Counted from the stretch's first letter, positions 17,209 through 25,658 are shown. The stretch is 61,501 nt of DNA from Lentisphaerae bacterium GWF2_49_21 (GCA_001804805.1 MHBH01000003.1:29555-91055); one strand, 5' to 3'. Program-made: numbers and translations. The notes: generated from the letters alone by a model not told the origin.

Positions 17209-18231
17209 ATGAAGATCAAAGTTGCTGTTGTCGGAGCTTCCGGATATTCCGGAGAAGAACTTCTGCGTCTCCTGCTGCGGCATGAAAACTGCGAGATCAG
17301 CGTAATAACTTCCAGACAGAACGCCGGTGCGAAGATCAGCGACGTATTTCCACGGTTCGCCGGAAGCAGTCTCGTCTTTTCAAATCCAAACACCGACGAG
17401 ATCGCCGCTAAGTCCGATGTCGTCTTCCTTGCGCTCCCGCATGGGCTTGCTGCGGAATTCGCAGCTCCACTGCTCAATAAGGGGTTGAAGGTCATCGATC
17501 TCAGCGCGGACTTCAGGCTGAAAAACACCGATATCTACAAGAAATATTACAAGGAAGACCATCCCGCACCCGCACTTCTGAAAGATGCTGTCTATGGGCT
17601 TCCTGAAAGATACAGGACCGAAATCAAGAAGGCCAAGCTCATTGCCTGCCCGGGCTGTTACCCGACAAGCATAATCCTGCCGCTTGCGCCTCTTCTTGAG
17701 AACAAGCTCGTTTCATCTGAAAATATCGTGGTCAACAGCTTGAGCGGTGTGAGTGGAGCCGGACGCAAGGTCGATCTCCCATACATCTTCCCGGAATGCA
17801 ACGAAAGCATGCGGGCATACGGCGTCACCGGACACAGGCACCTGCCCGAAATCGAGCAGGAACTGGGCGCCGCCGCCAGCTGCGATGTCAAAATCAATTT
17901 CATTCCGCACCTGATCCCGGTGAACAGAGGAATAAACTCCACGATCGTGGCAAATGTCTCCAAGGACTTTTCCAAGGAGAAGATCGAAGCTGCCTACAAG
18001 AAGGCCTATTCCAAGGAAAAATTCGTCAGAGTCCTGGCATACGGCAAACAGCCGGACACCAAGTTCGTGACAATGAGCAACTATTGCGACATCGGCTTCA
18101 CCTTTGACGAGCATACCGGCAAGCTGATCGTCAACTCCTGCATCGACAACCTCACGAAAGGGGCCTCCGGCCAGGCTGTGCAGTGCATGAACATAATCTT
18201 CGGACTAGATGAATCCGCCGGACTGCTGTAG
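17209..18231 (+). CDS. argC: N-acetyl-gamma-glutamyl-phosphate reductase
   Basis: Reduces N-acetylglutamyl phosphate to the semialdehyde with NADPH, the third step of arginine synthesis. The Rossmann start is KVAVVGASGYSGEELLRLL; the catalytic cysteine is in KLIACPGCYPTS, and GVTGHRHLPEIEQEL and FIPHLIPVNRGI are typical of the family. The length is 340 residues. ATG at 17209 directly before the Rossmann motif is chosen; an in-frame ATG at 17161 would add 16 unconserved residues. No other arginine genes are nearby. Confidence 0.95.
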   Translation: MKIKVAVVGASGYSGEELLRLLLRHENCEISVITSRQNAGAKISDVFPRFAGSSLVFSNPNTDEIAAKSDVVFLALPHGLAAEFAAPLLNKGLKVIDLSADFRLKNTDIYKKYYKEDHPAPALLKDAVYGLPERYRTEIKKAKLIACPGCYPTSIILPLAPLLENKLVSSENIVVNSLSGVSGAGRKVDLPYIFPECNESMRAYGVTGHRHLPEIEQELGAAASCDVKINFIPHLIPVNRGINSTIVANVSKDFSKEKIEAAYKKAYSKEKFVRVLAYGKQPDTKFVTMSNYCDIGFTFDEHTGKLIVNSCIDNLTKGASGQAVQCMNIIFGLDESAGLL

Positions 18232-18294
18232 CACTTTTATATACCTGGCACGATCCTCCAAACTGTCTGTCTTGGAAATAACTATATTCTGTTT

Positions 18295-18471
18295 GTAGTT
18301 AACGCATTATTGCGTGTTCTTTAATTTCTCTTATAGTATGTCGGGGTTTCCGTGTCCGGCGTAGCTTCTCAGCGAAGTCGGAAACCCGACGATTAATTGG
18401 TGGTTTAAAAACCGCCTTACTCTTTGTATGCAACTCGGCATTTCACAGCCAATAATGGCTTGACTACAAAC
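18295..18471. repeat. Two interspersed elements, one nested in the other (families R4A and R4B)
   Basis: The left arm of R4A (GTAGTTAACGCATTATTGCG) is at 18295-18314 and its partner arm (CAGCCAATAATGGCTTGACTAC) at about 18447-18468. Between them lies R4B (18337-18421), with arms GTCGGGGTTTCC and GGAAACCCGAC. At 43695-43872 the same two elements lie side by side and R4A is uninterrupted. The remainder of the gap 18232-18592 holds one more repeat (R7, 18521-18563) and no gene. Confidence 0.7.
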
Positions 18472-18520
18472 AGGGAAACAACTCGAATTCCATGGGATTT
18501 GTGTTAGATTAATAGAGAAA

Positions 18521-18563
18521 CAAAGCCGACCCGAGGGGCGGGGAATTTGGCCCATCTAAGATT
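18521..18563. repeat. Interspersed repeat family R7, copy 1
   Basis: CAAAGCCGACCCGAGGGGCG-GGGAATTTGGCCCATCTAAGATT matches 44826-44868 with few differences and the same orientation. It contains a short hairpin (CCGACCC with GGGG-CGGG). It lies 30 bases before the methyltransferase start. Confidence 0.6.
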
Positions 18564-18592
18564 CAAGAAATTGGAGTTATTGAAAATCGCTG

Positions 18593-19357
18593 ATGGACAA
18601 ACAACCATTAAAAGTTCCGGCCCAGAAGGAGTTTGACCATTTCGCGGCAAACCGCGGATTCGAGAAGATCTTCAATACATCATATTCAAAGGCCTACGCC
18701 CTCTTTACATATGTCCTCTCCGGTTTCATGAAGCATGCAAGACCTGACCTGAAAATCCTCGATATCGGTTGCGGCGACGGATGGACCGCCGAATTCATCT
18801 CCAATCTCACTATCGGACACTATTACGGAATTGACACTTCCGAGGAAAGCATAAATAAACTGCTGAAAAGAATCCCTGCCGGCTCAGGCCTGAAAGTTCA
18901 CGGAACCGTAGATTCCGCCGAAAGCCTTTTGAATTCAAAAAACCGCATCCAGATAGAGAAGTTCCTCGAAGGCAGGCCCGATCTGATCATCTGCAACGCG
19001 TCATTCCACCAGATCCGGAAATCCTATCCCGACCTCAGGAAAATGCTGGCTACTGCCTCCTTGTTCCTGAAACAGGAAGGGACCATGTTCGTTGGAGATT
19101 ATTACTTTCCGGAGGACATGTCAGAAGAGGATGTTGAAAAGGACAGGGAATGGATAAAGGTCGAAACTGGACAGACTCCTACTCCGCGTTCCGGATTCAT
19201 AACCAGGAGTGAAATGGAGCTGATACTCGAAAACTCCGGATTCAAATCCGATTCGGCAAGGGAGATCAGGGCGAACAGGTTCATCGGATTGATCTATTAT
19301 CTTTTCGTGTCGAGAAAAACATTTTCCCAGGCAAAGACGTCCTTGGATTTGTCATAG
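18593..19357 (+). CDS. Class I SAM-dependent methyltransferase, substrate unknown
   Basis: A 254-residue cytoplasmic methyltransferase. Motif I is LKILDIGCGDGWTAEFI (residues 52-68), the acidic strand-2 end is YYGIDTS, and the strand-4 region is PDLIICNASFHQIRKSYPDLRKML, as in the methyltransf_25/Ubi-type fold. The rest (YYFPEDMSEEDVEKDREW) gives no substrate clue. Its last 61 bases overlap the 3' end of the convergent metallophosphoesterase gene. GGAG occurs only 18 bases before the ATG, so initiation may be weak. Confidence 0.8.
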   Translation: MDKQPLKVPAQKEFDHFAANRGFEKIFNTSYSKAYALFTYVLSGFMKHARPDLKILDIGCGDGWTAEFISNLTIGHYYGIDTSEESINKLLKRIPAGSGLKVHGTVDSAESLLNSKNRIQIEKFLEGRPDLIICNASFHQIRKSYPDLRKMLATASLFLKQEGTMFVGDYYFPEDMSEEDVEKDREWIKVETGQTPTPRSGFITRSEMELILENSGFKSDSAREIRANRFIGLIYYLFVSRKTFSQAKTSLDLS

Positions 19358-20115
19358 GTTATAACTGATACGCAGCCATTTCTCGTCACCGACCCAGCGC
19401 ATATCTCCCCCCTGCCCCTGCCGTCAATCTTCGCATAAGGCCTGTGGACATGTCCGCAGAGAGAAAGATCTATGCTTCCGTTCTTCAGGAGTTTCATGAC
19501 TTCCTTTTCACCCCATAATCTATGCCTTAGCCTAAGCCACGGGTGATCCTCGATGATGGGATAGTGCCCAACAAGTATCCTCGGTCTTTCCTTTTTCCCT
19601 GACCATTCCTTCACGACGAAATCACTGCTGGACTTCGGCAGGTATCCGCAGGAGGATAGAAGGTTTGTCGGACAGCTCTCGTTCACCAGTATGAAATCGC
19701 ATTCACCAACAGTCATCTTCACTGGAAGATCATCAAAGGTGAACTTACCGCGATTCAGGAATTTCACCGCATCCTTCATCGCGTCCACGCATCTTTTATT
19801 ATAGACGTAACAGTCGTGGTTTCCGGGGATGAACATGAGTGGAATCTGCGAATTTCGCACAAGCGGTTCAAGGATTTCGAGCTGTATCTTGAATTCACCC
19901 GGCTGACCTGTGGATGTTATGTCACCGCTCAGGACGGCGAGATCGGGTTTCTGTTCGAGGATATAGTCGACAGCCTTCTTCAGATAGCTCTGGTCGTGCT
20001 GGTATTTCCGCCTGAACGAGAAATTGAAGACTCCGACCCATCGCTTGTCGACGTAGGCCATCCAGTCTTCCGCCGGTCCTCCGGCATGCGGATCTGAAAA
20101 ATGTATGATCTTCAT
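19297..20115 (-). CDS. Calcineurin-like metallophosphoesterase
   Basis: A 272-residue two-metal phosphoesterase. All family blocks are present in order: SDPHAGG (D-x-H), LSGDIT (GDxx), IPGNHDCYVYN (GNHD), LVGHYPI and CGHVHRPY (GHxH). The substrate (cyclic nucleotide, UDP-diacylglucosamine or other phosphoester) is not evident; no membrane segment is seen. ATG at 20115 (MKIIHFSDPH) follows GGGAA, while an upstream in-frame ATG adds nine residues encoded by a repeat. A TGCGAATTTCGCA palindrome lies inside at 19847-19859. The 3' end overlaps the convergent methyltransferase gene. Confidence 0.85.
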   Translation of the reverse strand: MKIIHFSDPHAGGPAEDWMAYVDKRWVGVFNFSFRRKYQHDQSYLKKAVDYILEQKPDLAVLSGDITSTGQPGEFKIQLEILEPLVRNSQIPLMFIPGNHDCYVYNKRCVDAMKDAVKFLNRGKFTFDDLPVKMTVGECDFILVNESCPTNLLSSCGYLPKSSSDFVVKEWSGKKERPRILVGHYPIIEDHPWLRLRHRLWGEKEVMKLLKNGSIDLSLCGHVHRPYAKIDGRGRGEICAGSVTRNGCVSVITYDKSKDVFAWENVFLDTKR

Positions 20116-20125
20116 TGAATTCCCA

Positions 20126-20181
20126 AGTATGTCGGGTTTCAACCCGACGGTTCAGTTGACGGGTTAAAACCCGTCCTACTT
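20126..20181. repeat. Interspersed repeat related to R4B
   Basis: Two adjacent hairpins: GTCGGGTTTCAACCCGAC, then ACGGGTTAAAACCCGT followed by CCTACTT. The unit is related to R4B at 18337-18421 and 43784-43872. It lies between the metallophosphoesterase start and the next gene. Confidence 0.65.
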
Positions 20182-20448
20182 AATAGGCAAAGTCATCATC
20201 AGCGGTTCAATTATGGTATCCGCAAACGTCTTCGCCTCCATTCTCTCCTTAAGATAGCTCTGTTCCTTGTCAGGTGAAGCCTGCCATGCGTTTTTTCCGT
20301 CATCATCTAGCTTGTTGCATCCCGTTGACACCTCTTCAAAATATTGACTGCTTCTCCTGACGCCCACAATTACAGCGCACTGGTCATATGTCGGCCATTC
20401 CGTGATCTTGTCCCATGGACCTCCGGCCCATTTCGGAGGATGCTTCAT
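20176..20448 (-). CDS. Hypothetical protein, possibly 5'-truncated
   Basis: A 90-residue soluble protein with balanced composition and conserved-looking segments (PPKWAGGPWDKITEWPTYDQCAVIVGVRR near the start, SYLKERMEAKTFADTIIEPLMM near the end). I do not recognise it. The ATG is only 22 bases from a half copy of the R1 repeat, the frame stays open through that repeat, and no good ribosome site is visible, so the present start may not be original. It has no clear operon partner. Confidence 0.45.
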   Translation of the reverse strand: MKHPPKWAGGPWDKITEWPTYDQCAVIVGVRRSSQYFEEVSTGCNKLDDDGKNAWQASPDKEQSYLKERMEAKTFADTIIEPLMMTLPIK

Positions 20449-20508
20449 GAAACACAGATATCCTGCTCTTGTTGGAGTTCACAGCTTTAGCGTGCTCTTA
20501 TCTAACCA

Positions 20509-21774
20509 TTACTCGACTGTTTTCCGGCGCTCCAATAATCCCACGTATGCGCCGTCGTTGTTTTCCGAGGGAAGAATCTGTTTCTCCTCCTTCAAGACAA
20601 ACTCCTTGTTTTCAGAGACAAACTTCCTGACCTGCATCGAATTCTCCTCGTTTTCAATGCTGCACGTACTGTAGACCATCCTTCCTCCAGGCTTGACAAG
20701 CACAGACGCCCCATCTAGAATCTTCCTCTGCTGCTGGACAAGTTCCTTGAGCTTTTTTTCCGAAAATCTCCAGAGCGCGTCAGGCTTGTGCCTCCCTACT
20801 CCCGTGTTGCTGCAAGGGACATCGAGCAGGACAGCATCAAATCCGGAACCTTTAAGAGATGAGTTTTGTGCGGAAGAAACAACAACGGTCAGATTTTTAA
20901 ATCCTGATCTTGCGAAGTTCGCAACAGTTTTTTTGTGTCTGTCGAAGGAACTGTCGGCGGCAACTATCTCCCCCTCGCCTTTCATTAATTCAGCAAGAAC
21001 CAGGGTTTTTCCTCCTGGTGCCGAACAAAGATCCGCGACAATCTCCCCCTTCTGCGGATTGAGGGCAAGTGCAGAAAGGACTGTCACTGGATCTTGGACA
21101 TAAATCTTTCCGTCATCAAGCCATTTGTTCTTAAAGATCGCGTCGGGATTGGATGTCTTATAGAATTTGAACGGTGAAAGATCAAAGTCTGTCCTGACTT
21201 CCGAGCATCCTGCATCCTTGAGTTCATTTTCAGGAATTTCCTTCAGCAAACGGAATGTGAACTGGGGTTTTTCCCTAAGTATTTTTGCGAACTTCGCAAT
21301 TTCCGCTTCCGGAAAATGTTTCTTCCATCTTTCAAAGAGGACATGTGGCAGATTGAGCTGGACGACGAGAGGAGCCTCCTTTTCAAGTTTTTCAGGATCA
21401 ATTGCGATGGCCTTGCGGAGCACGGCATTGATGAATCCGGCCGGCTTGGCTCCATAGCGGCGGCGCGCATGGTCCACTGCGAAATTTACGGCCATCTCCT
21501 TGGGAATCCCGGTATGGTACCAGGCCTCGGTAACGGCTATGGAAAGAAGCCTCATGAACTTGGGATCGACTTTCCTTGCGAACTTCGCAACCGCAAATTC
21601 TATGAGCGCCTTGTTCCGGAAATACGTGTAGAGAAGGCTTGAAAGGCTTTTCCTGAACCTTGCGGCGTCAGGATTGTCCTCGAGGAAACTGTCGAGTTTG
21701 ATGCCTTTCTCCCAGACTTCGAGCCCGTCGAGGGAGGTCTTGAAAATGACACTTGCTGTATTGTCTTTATTCAT
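20509..21774 (-). CDS. rsmB: 16S rRNA (cytosine-967-C5)-methyltransferase
   Basis: Methylates C967 of 16S rRNA. The first 140 residues form the NusB-like RNA-binding domain (FRKSLSSLLYTYFRNKALIE; ARRRYGAKPAGFINAVLRKA). The methyltransferase half has motif I (VADLCSAPGGKTLVLAELM), the release cysteine in LDVPCSNTGVG and the catalytic cysteine in VYSTCSIENEEN. The length of 421 residues is normal. No clear ribosome site precedes the ATG. Three exact TGCGAANTTCGCA palindromes lie within this gene (20911, 21286, 21577), each coding for an Ala-Lys/Asn-Phe-Ala stretch. Confidence 0.92.
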   Translation of the reverse strand: MNKDNTASVIFKTSLDGLEVWEKGIKLDSFLEDNPDAARFRKSLSSLLYTYFRNKALIEFAVAKFARKVDPKFMRLLSIAVTEAWYHTGIPKEMAVNFAVDHARRRYGAKPAGFINAVLRKAIAIDPEKLEKEAPLVVQLNLPHVLFERWKKHFPEAEIAKFAKILREKPQFTFRLLKEIPENELKDAGCSEVRTDFDLSPFKFYKTSNPDAIFKNKWLDDGKIYVQDPVTVLSALALNPQKGEIVADLCSAPGGKTLVLAELMKGEGEIVAADSSFDRHKKTVANFARSGFKNLTVVVSSAQNSSLKGSGFDAVLLDVPCSNTGVGRHKPDALWRFSEKKLKELVQQQRKILDGASVLVKPGGRMVYSTCSIENEENSMQVRKFVSENKEFVLKEEKQILPSENNDGAYVGLLERRKTVE

Positions 21775-21860
21775 AGGGGGTTTTTAAATTTCCTATATGA
21801 AAATAAAATCTTAGGTTTATATTACAAGCTTGAATTCAAAAACTTAAAATATCTTTCATC

Positions 21861-22655
21861 ATGGAACTTATCTTTAAATCAATAATAATGGGAATCGTCG
21901 AGGGGATCACCGAATTCCTGCCCATAAGCAGCACGGGCCACCTGATCATCGTAGACCATTACCTGAAGCTGGACAAGCCGTTTTCAGACATGTTTGAGAT
22001 CGTGATACAGCTCGGAGCGGTATTGTCAGTCATTGTTTATTTCCACAGCAGGCTGAATCCTTTTGTGCATGAACCGGAAAAGAGGAAGGAGACTCTTGAG
22101 CTGTGGAAGAAGACCATCGCAGGAGTCATCCCGGCCCTTCTCATAGGAGGAATACTTGGAAAAAAGATTTCAGAGCATCTTTTCAATCCATTAGTTGTTT
22201 CAATCGCTCTTATTGCCGGCGGCGTAATCCTGATAGCCATTGAAAGCTTCCGGAAGAAGGAGAAAGTATTCACCGTCACTGAAATAACCTATGGTTTTGC
22301 CATCGCCGTGGGATTAATCCAGTGCATTGCCATGGTTCCCGGCACGTCGCGGTCCGCTGCGACCATCATCGGCGCAATGCTTCTTGGTGCTACGAGAGGC
22401 ACGGCCGCGGAATTTTCATTTTTCCTCGCAATCCCGACAATGTTCGCGGCCTCTGCATATTCCCTTTGGAAACATGCCTCCCAGATGAACATTCTTGAAA
22501 CCCAGGCGCTTGCTGTCGGATTCGTGGTTTCCTTCCTTGTCGCCTGGGCTGTCATCGCAGTGTTCATGAACTATATTAAAAAGCATGATTTCAAGCCTTT
22601 TGGATATTACCGGATAGTCCTTGGAATCCTTGTGCTGATATTTTGTTTGAAATGA
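21861..22655 (+). CDS. uppP: Undecaprenyl-diphosphate phosphatase
   Basis: An integral membrane enzyme that recycles undecaprenyl pyrophosphate for peptidoglycan and polysaccharide synthesis. The two family signatures are intact: EGITEFLPISSTGHLI (residues 12-27) and the PGTSRSAATIIGAML region with its catalytic arginine and serine. About eight hydrophobic segments span 264 residues. It is followed 16 bases later by the M48 peptidase gene and may be co-transcribed with it. Confidence 0.95.
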   Translation: MELIFKSIIMGIVEGITEFLPISSTGHLIIVDHYLKLDKPFSDMFEIVIQLGAVLSVIVYFHSRLNPFVHEPEKRKETLELWKKTIAGVIPALLIGGILGKKISEHLFNPLVVSIALIAGGVILIAIESFRKKEKVFTVTEITYGFAIAVGLIQCIAMVPGTSRSAATIIGAMLLGATRGTAAEFSFFLAIPTMFAASAYSLWKHASQMNILETQALAVGFVVSFLVAWAVIAVFMNYIKKHDFKPFGYYRIVLGILVLIFCLK

Positions 22656-22671
22656 AATAATAGGAGGAATT

Positions 22672-23490
22672 ATGAACTCTAAATTGATGAAGCTTCCACT
22701 GCTGACGCTCCTATGCCTCTCCCTTCTCTACGTGACCGGATGCGAGACCGTGCCATACACCGGACGGAGCCAGCTGATGCTGACAAGCCCCCAGCAGGAG
22801 GCGCAGCTTGGAGAACAGGCATGGAACGAAGTCCTCGCCAAGAGCAAGGTTTCCAACAACCAGAAATACAATGCCGCTTTGCAGCGGATTGGCCCCAGCA
22901 TCGCCAAGGCCGCAAACAAGCCTGACTACAAATGGGAGTTTAAAGTCCTCGAAAATGCAGAACCCAACGCATTCTGCCTTCCCGGAGGCAAGGTTGCCGT
23001 CAACACAGGCCTTTTCCAGTATGCCTCTAATGATGCTGAGCTCGCGGCCGTGGTTGGACATGAGGTGGCACATGCGATAGCGAGACATGGCGGCGAACGT
23101 ATTTCGCAGGGAATGGTGCAGGAGGCAGGTGCACAGGCAATTTCAGTTGCCCTGAACGGCAAGTCTGCAGGAACTGTCGAGGGCATTATGGTCGGGTACG
23201 CCGTGGGATCGAATCTCGCGGTCGTGCTCCCCTACAGCAGGACCCATGAATACGAGGCGGACAAGATGGGAATGATTTTCATGTCGAAGGCTGGCTACAA
23301 TCCCAATGCCGCCATTTCCTTCTGGCAGAAGTTCAAACAGCTCTCCGACACCGGCAGGATCGGCGAGATTTTCTCCACACATCCGATGAGCGATAAGAGA
23401 CTTGAGGAGCTGAGAGCCTATCTGCCTACTGCCCAAGACATGTACAATACCGCACCGAACAAGAAGAATTTCGGGGAAAGTTTGAAGTAG
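22672..23490 (+). CDS. M48 family metallopeptidase, predicted lipoprotein
   Basis: A 272-residue zinc peptidase of the Oma1/LoiP type. The N terminus has a signal with lipobox (SLLYVTGC), so it is probably lipid-anchored in the periplasm, consistent with lnt in the window. The zinc motif HEVAH is at residues 130-134, with the third ligand in the segment RTHEYEADKMG. The C-terminal THPMSDKRLEELR is typical of the family. AGGAGG precedes the ATG. Such enzymes do envelope protein quality control. Its stop codon lies within an R2 repeat. Confidence 0.9.
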   Translation: MNSKLMKLPLLTLLCLSLLYVTGCETVPYTGRSQLMLTSPQQEAQLGEQAWNEVLAKSKVSNNQKYNAALQRIGPSIAKAANKPDYKWEFKVLENAEPNAFCLPGGKVAVNTGLFQYASNDAELAAVVGHEVAHAIARHGGERISQGMVQEAGAQAISVALNGKSAGTVEGIMVGYAVGSNLAVVLPYSRTHEYEADKMGMIFMSKAGYNPNAAISFWQKFKQLSDTGRIGEIFSTHPMSDKRLEELRAYLPTAQDMYNTAPNKKNFGESLK

Positions 23491-23513
23491 GGACGTGCTT
23501 TAGCCTGTCCATG
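23487..23513. repeat. R2 repeat on the stop codon of the M48 gene
   Basis: GTAGGGACGTGCTTTAGCCT-GTCC is a one-base variant of the unit at 11825-11848. In both places the TAG of the repeat is the stop codon of the preceding gene. Confidence 0.6.
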
Positions 23514-23527
23514 TTTTGAAGACCTGA

Positions 23528-23637
23528 AGACGCGTCAGCAGAGTGACGCGGCTACAGCAAGGAAAATGAACCAGAAATGATATTGTGATTAAATTGTTTT
23601 TAGCATTACTGTAGCCACGTCACTCTGCTGACGTGTC
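23528..23637. repeat. Interspersed inverted repeat family R3, copy 1
   Basis: Arms CGTCAGCAGAGTGACGCGGC and GCCACGTCACTCTGCTGACG enclose about 60 A/T-rich bases. Copy 2 is at 44876-44940 with a much shorter loop. The arms contain their own small palindrome (GTCA...TGAC). It is non-coding. Confidence 0.7.
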
Positions 23638-23679
23638 ATAATTGATTATTTTTAATACTAACAACTGACGACTGACAAA

Positions 23680-24489
23680 ATGAAAACCCCATATCCAAAA
23701 GTAAATTATTTCCCAGGGGGAAGATACGATACAAAGCCTGGCTCATCCAAGACCTGGCAGAGGATTCTCTTCCTCGGAACACGGTGGCATTTCTACTTCC
23801 ATTCGTTCAGGATCGCATATAACTCCGGCACACTCGCAAAAAAAGGCCTCTATGGGCCAAATGAACTCGCGTATAACGCATTTGACCTGATAAGATCCGC
23901 AGAATGGGCTGGCGGAACCGCCCACGTTGACGGCATTGATAACTTCACCAAGGTCGGAAGTCCGGTCGTCGTAATCGGCAACCACATGAGCTCCTTTGAA
24001 ACCTATGCCCTGCCCTGCATGGTGCTTGAACACAAGAAGGACACAGTCCTGGTCGTTAAAAAGGAACTTGTCGATTATCCGTTCTTCGGCGAAGTCGCCA
24101 AGATATATGGAATTCCGGTGTCAAGGACGAATCCCCGCGAAGACTTCAAGACCATCATGACAGAAGGACAGAAATACATCGAGGCCGGCAGATCCGTGAT
24201 AATTTTCCCTCAGTCAACCCGATCTGTAGAGTTCAAGCCAGAAGAATTCAATTCCATAGGCGTAAAGCTTGCGAAACGCGCAAATGTGCCTGTGATTCCA
24301 TTCGCATTGAAGACGGATTTCTGGGGGAACGGGAAATATGTAAAGGACTTCGGTCCGGTCGACACGAAAAAACCGCTTTATTTCAGCTTTGGCGAACCGA
24401 TCCACATCAAGTCCGCCACCGGCAAGGAAGAACACGAGCAGATAGTCAAGTTCATCCAAGGCAAACTCGCGGAATGGAATAAGAAGTAA
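23680..24489 (+). CDS. 1-acylglycerol-3-phosphate acyltransferase-like (PlsC family)
   Basis: A 269-residue membrane-associated acyltransferase of the LPLAT family. Motif I is GNHMSSFET: His102 is present but the usual aspartate four residues on (HX4D) is Glu107. Motif III is FPQSTRSVEF instead of FPEGTRS, and motif IV is VPVIPFAL. These changes are consistent inside one protein and suggest a divergent subfamily rather than damage. It may acylate lysophosphatidate or another lipid precursor. No clear ribosome site is seen upstream; the 190 bases before it are R2 and R3 repeats. Confidence 0.8.
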   Translation: MKTPYPKVNYFPGGRYDTKPGSSKTWQRILFLGTRWHFYFHSFRIAYNSGTLAKKGLYGPNELAYNAFDLIRSAEWAGGTAHVDGIDNFTKVGSPVVVIGNHMSSFETYALPCMVLEHKKDTVLVVKKELVDYPFFGEVAKIYGIPVSRTNPREDFKTIMTEGQKYIEAGRSVIIFPQSTRSVEFKPEEFNSIGVKLAKRANVPVIPFALKTDFWGNGKYVKDFGPVDTKKPLYFSFGEPIHIKSATGKEEHEQIVKFIQGKLAEWNKK

Positions 24490-24495
24490 GATTTC

Positions 24496-24606
24496 TCACC
24501 ACGAAGTACACGAAGCTCACGAAGGAAAGATTTTATTGCTGGGAATGGAAGATTGGATTTAATTAATAAATAGTAATTTTCGTGAGCTTCGTGTACTTCG
24601 TGGTGA
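24496..24606. terminator. 28-bp perfect inverted repeat between convergent genes
   Basis: The arm TCACCACGAAGTACACGAAG plus CTCACGAA (24496-24523) is perfectly complementary to 24579-24606, with a 55-base A/T-rich loop. It lies between the plsC-like gene and the convergent radical SAM gene and could end both transcripts. A single degenerate arm recurs at 25978-26002. By form it belongs to the interspersed repeats of this genome. Confidence 0.6.
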
Positions 24607-24612
24607 AACTTC

Positions 24613-25476
24613 CTACAGCCAAAACGGCAGTTGCCCGGGGCCATTGCGGTCTAGACCTCCACGGGCGATCAAATAATCGAGTTCCGACAGTAGTTTTGCT
24701 TTGTCATTCGGGAATCTTCCTTCCATAGGCACCGGATTCGAGGCGTGGTTGGCACGGAACACAGTCCTTTCCAGCTCGAGATTCTCAATGATTCTGCGAA
24801 GTTCGCAGACTGCCTCATATTCTGAAACGGTCTCGTATCCGCTGAACATCTTTGTCCCCGGCACTTCGACATATCGCAGGGCCGAGAGCAGTTTTGGCTG
24901 CATCTTGTTCAGAGCTTTAGCCGTCTCAAGGGCATGTTTTTCAGAGCCTTTTTTCCCGCCAAGGCCGAGAAGGATCATGACGGAACAGCGAAGTCCGCAT
25001 TCCTGCGAAATTCGCACAGATTCAATCATCTTTTCGGCGGTTTCCCCCTTGTTGACAAGCTTCAGCAATTCTTCATCCCCGGTTTCCAAGCCGAGATACA
25101 ATGTATGCAACTTCAGCTTGCGAAGTTCGCAAAGCTGTTCCTTCGTCTTGGCGAGGATAGAGCTTCCGTTGGCATAAACATTCACCCGGGTGAGCCTTGG
25201 GAAGAGTTCATTCAGTTTCTGCAGATATTTCTGGAGTTTCTCGAATGACAGTATCATCACATCGCCATCGGCAAGAAAGATCCTCTGCGTCTCAGGGTAT
25301 TTTCTTGCCGTCTTTTCAAAATCCGAGAGGATTTTGTCATCTGCGCGTTCTTCATAACGCGCGGATTTGTACATCCCGCAAAACCGGCAGGTATTATGCG
25401 GACAGCCATATGCGACCTGGAATATCAGGCTGTCTGCTTCGGCCGGCGGACGGAACAATGGCTCACGGTAATTCAT
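24613..25476 (-). CDS. Radical SAM protein of unknown substrate
   Basis: A 287-residue radical SAM enzyme without additional domain. The cluster motif is GCPHNTCRFCGMYK, i.e. C-x4-C-x2-C, a spacing used by a known subgroup rather than the standard C-x3-C-x2-C. Downstream are the glycine-rich strand (IFLADGDVMIL), YLGLETGDEELLKLVNKG and the end ARGGLDRNGPGQLPFWL. No substrate can be named. ATG at 25476 (MNYREPLFRPP) is chosen; an upstream in-frame ATG would add 25 residues encoded by an ACCACAGA...ACACAGAT repeat. Three TGCGAANTTCGCA palindromes lie inside (24795, 25004, 25119). Confidence 0.8.
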   Translation of the reverse strand: MNYREPLFRPPAEADSLIFQVAYGCPHNTCRFCGMYKSARYEERADDKILSDFEKTARKYPETQRIFLADGDVMILSFEKLQKYLQKLNELFPRLTRVNVYANGSSILAKTKEQLCELRKLKLHTLYLGLETGDEELLKLVNKGETAEKMIESVRISQECGLRCSVMILLGLGGKKGSEKHALETAKALNKMQPKLLSALRYVEVPGTKMFSGYETVSEYEAVCELRRIIENLELERTVFRANHASNPVPMEGRFPNDKAKLLSELDYLIARGGLDRNGPGQLPFWL

Positions 25477-25547
25477 TTTTATTAACCACAGAACACACAG
25501 ATTACACAGATAGTAGATATATTTGGAAATCATAAAATATTGGTTTG

Positions 25548-25658
25548 TCAATACCTAACATGTTTCCGTCCTGTTCCTATGGCCTTTTCCATATCTTCGT
25601 GGGTTACTTTCTTAGATGGCCGTGGAAAAATCCCTTTAAGGGATTTTAATTTCTCATT
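25548..25658 (-). pseudogene. Short coding remnant, possibly the tail of an AbrB/MazE-type antitoxin
   Basis: A 36-codon frame between stops reads LKGIFPRPSKKVTHEDMEKA and then IGTGRKHV. The Lys-Gly...Pro-x-Lys-Val-Thr-x-Glu-Asp-Met-Glu-Lys-Ala-Ile pattern resembles the C-terminal linker and helix of AbrB/MazE-fold antitoxins. There is no start codon and no toxin gene alongside. The resemblance is weak and could be chance. The rest of the gap 25477-26009 holds an R1 half-element (25748-25773), a hairpin (25884-25911) and a half copy of the 24496 repeat. Confidence 0.25.
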
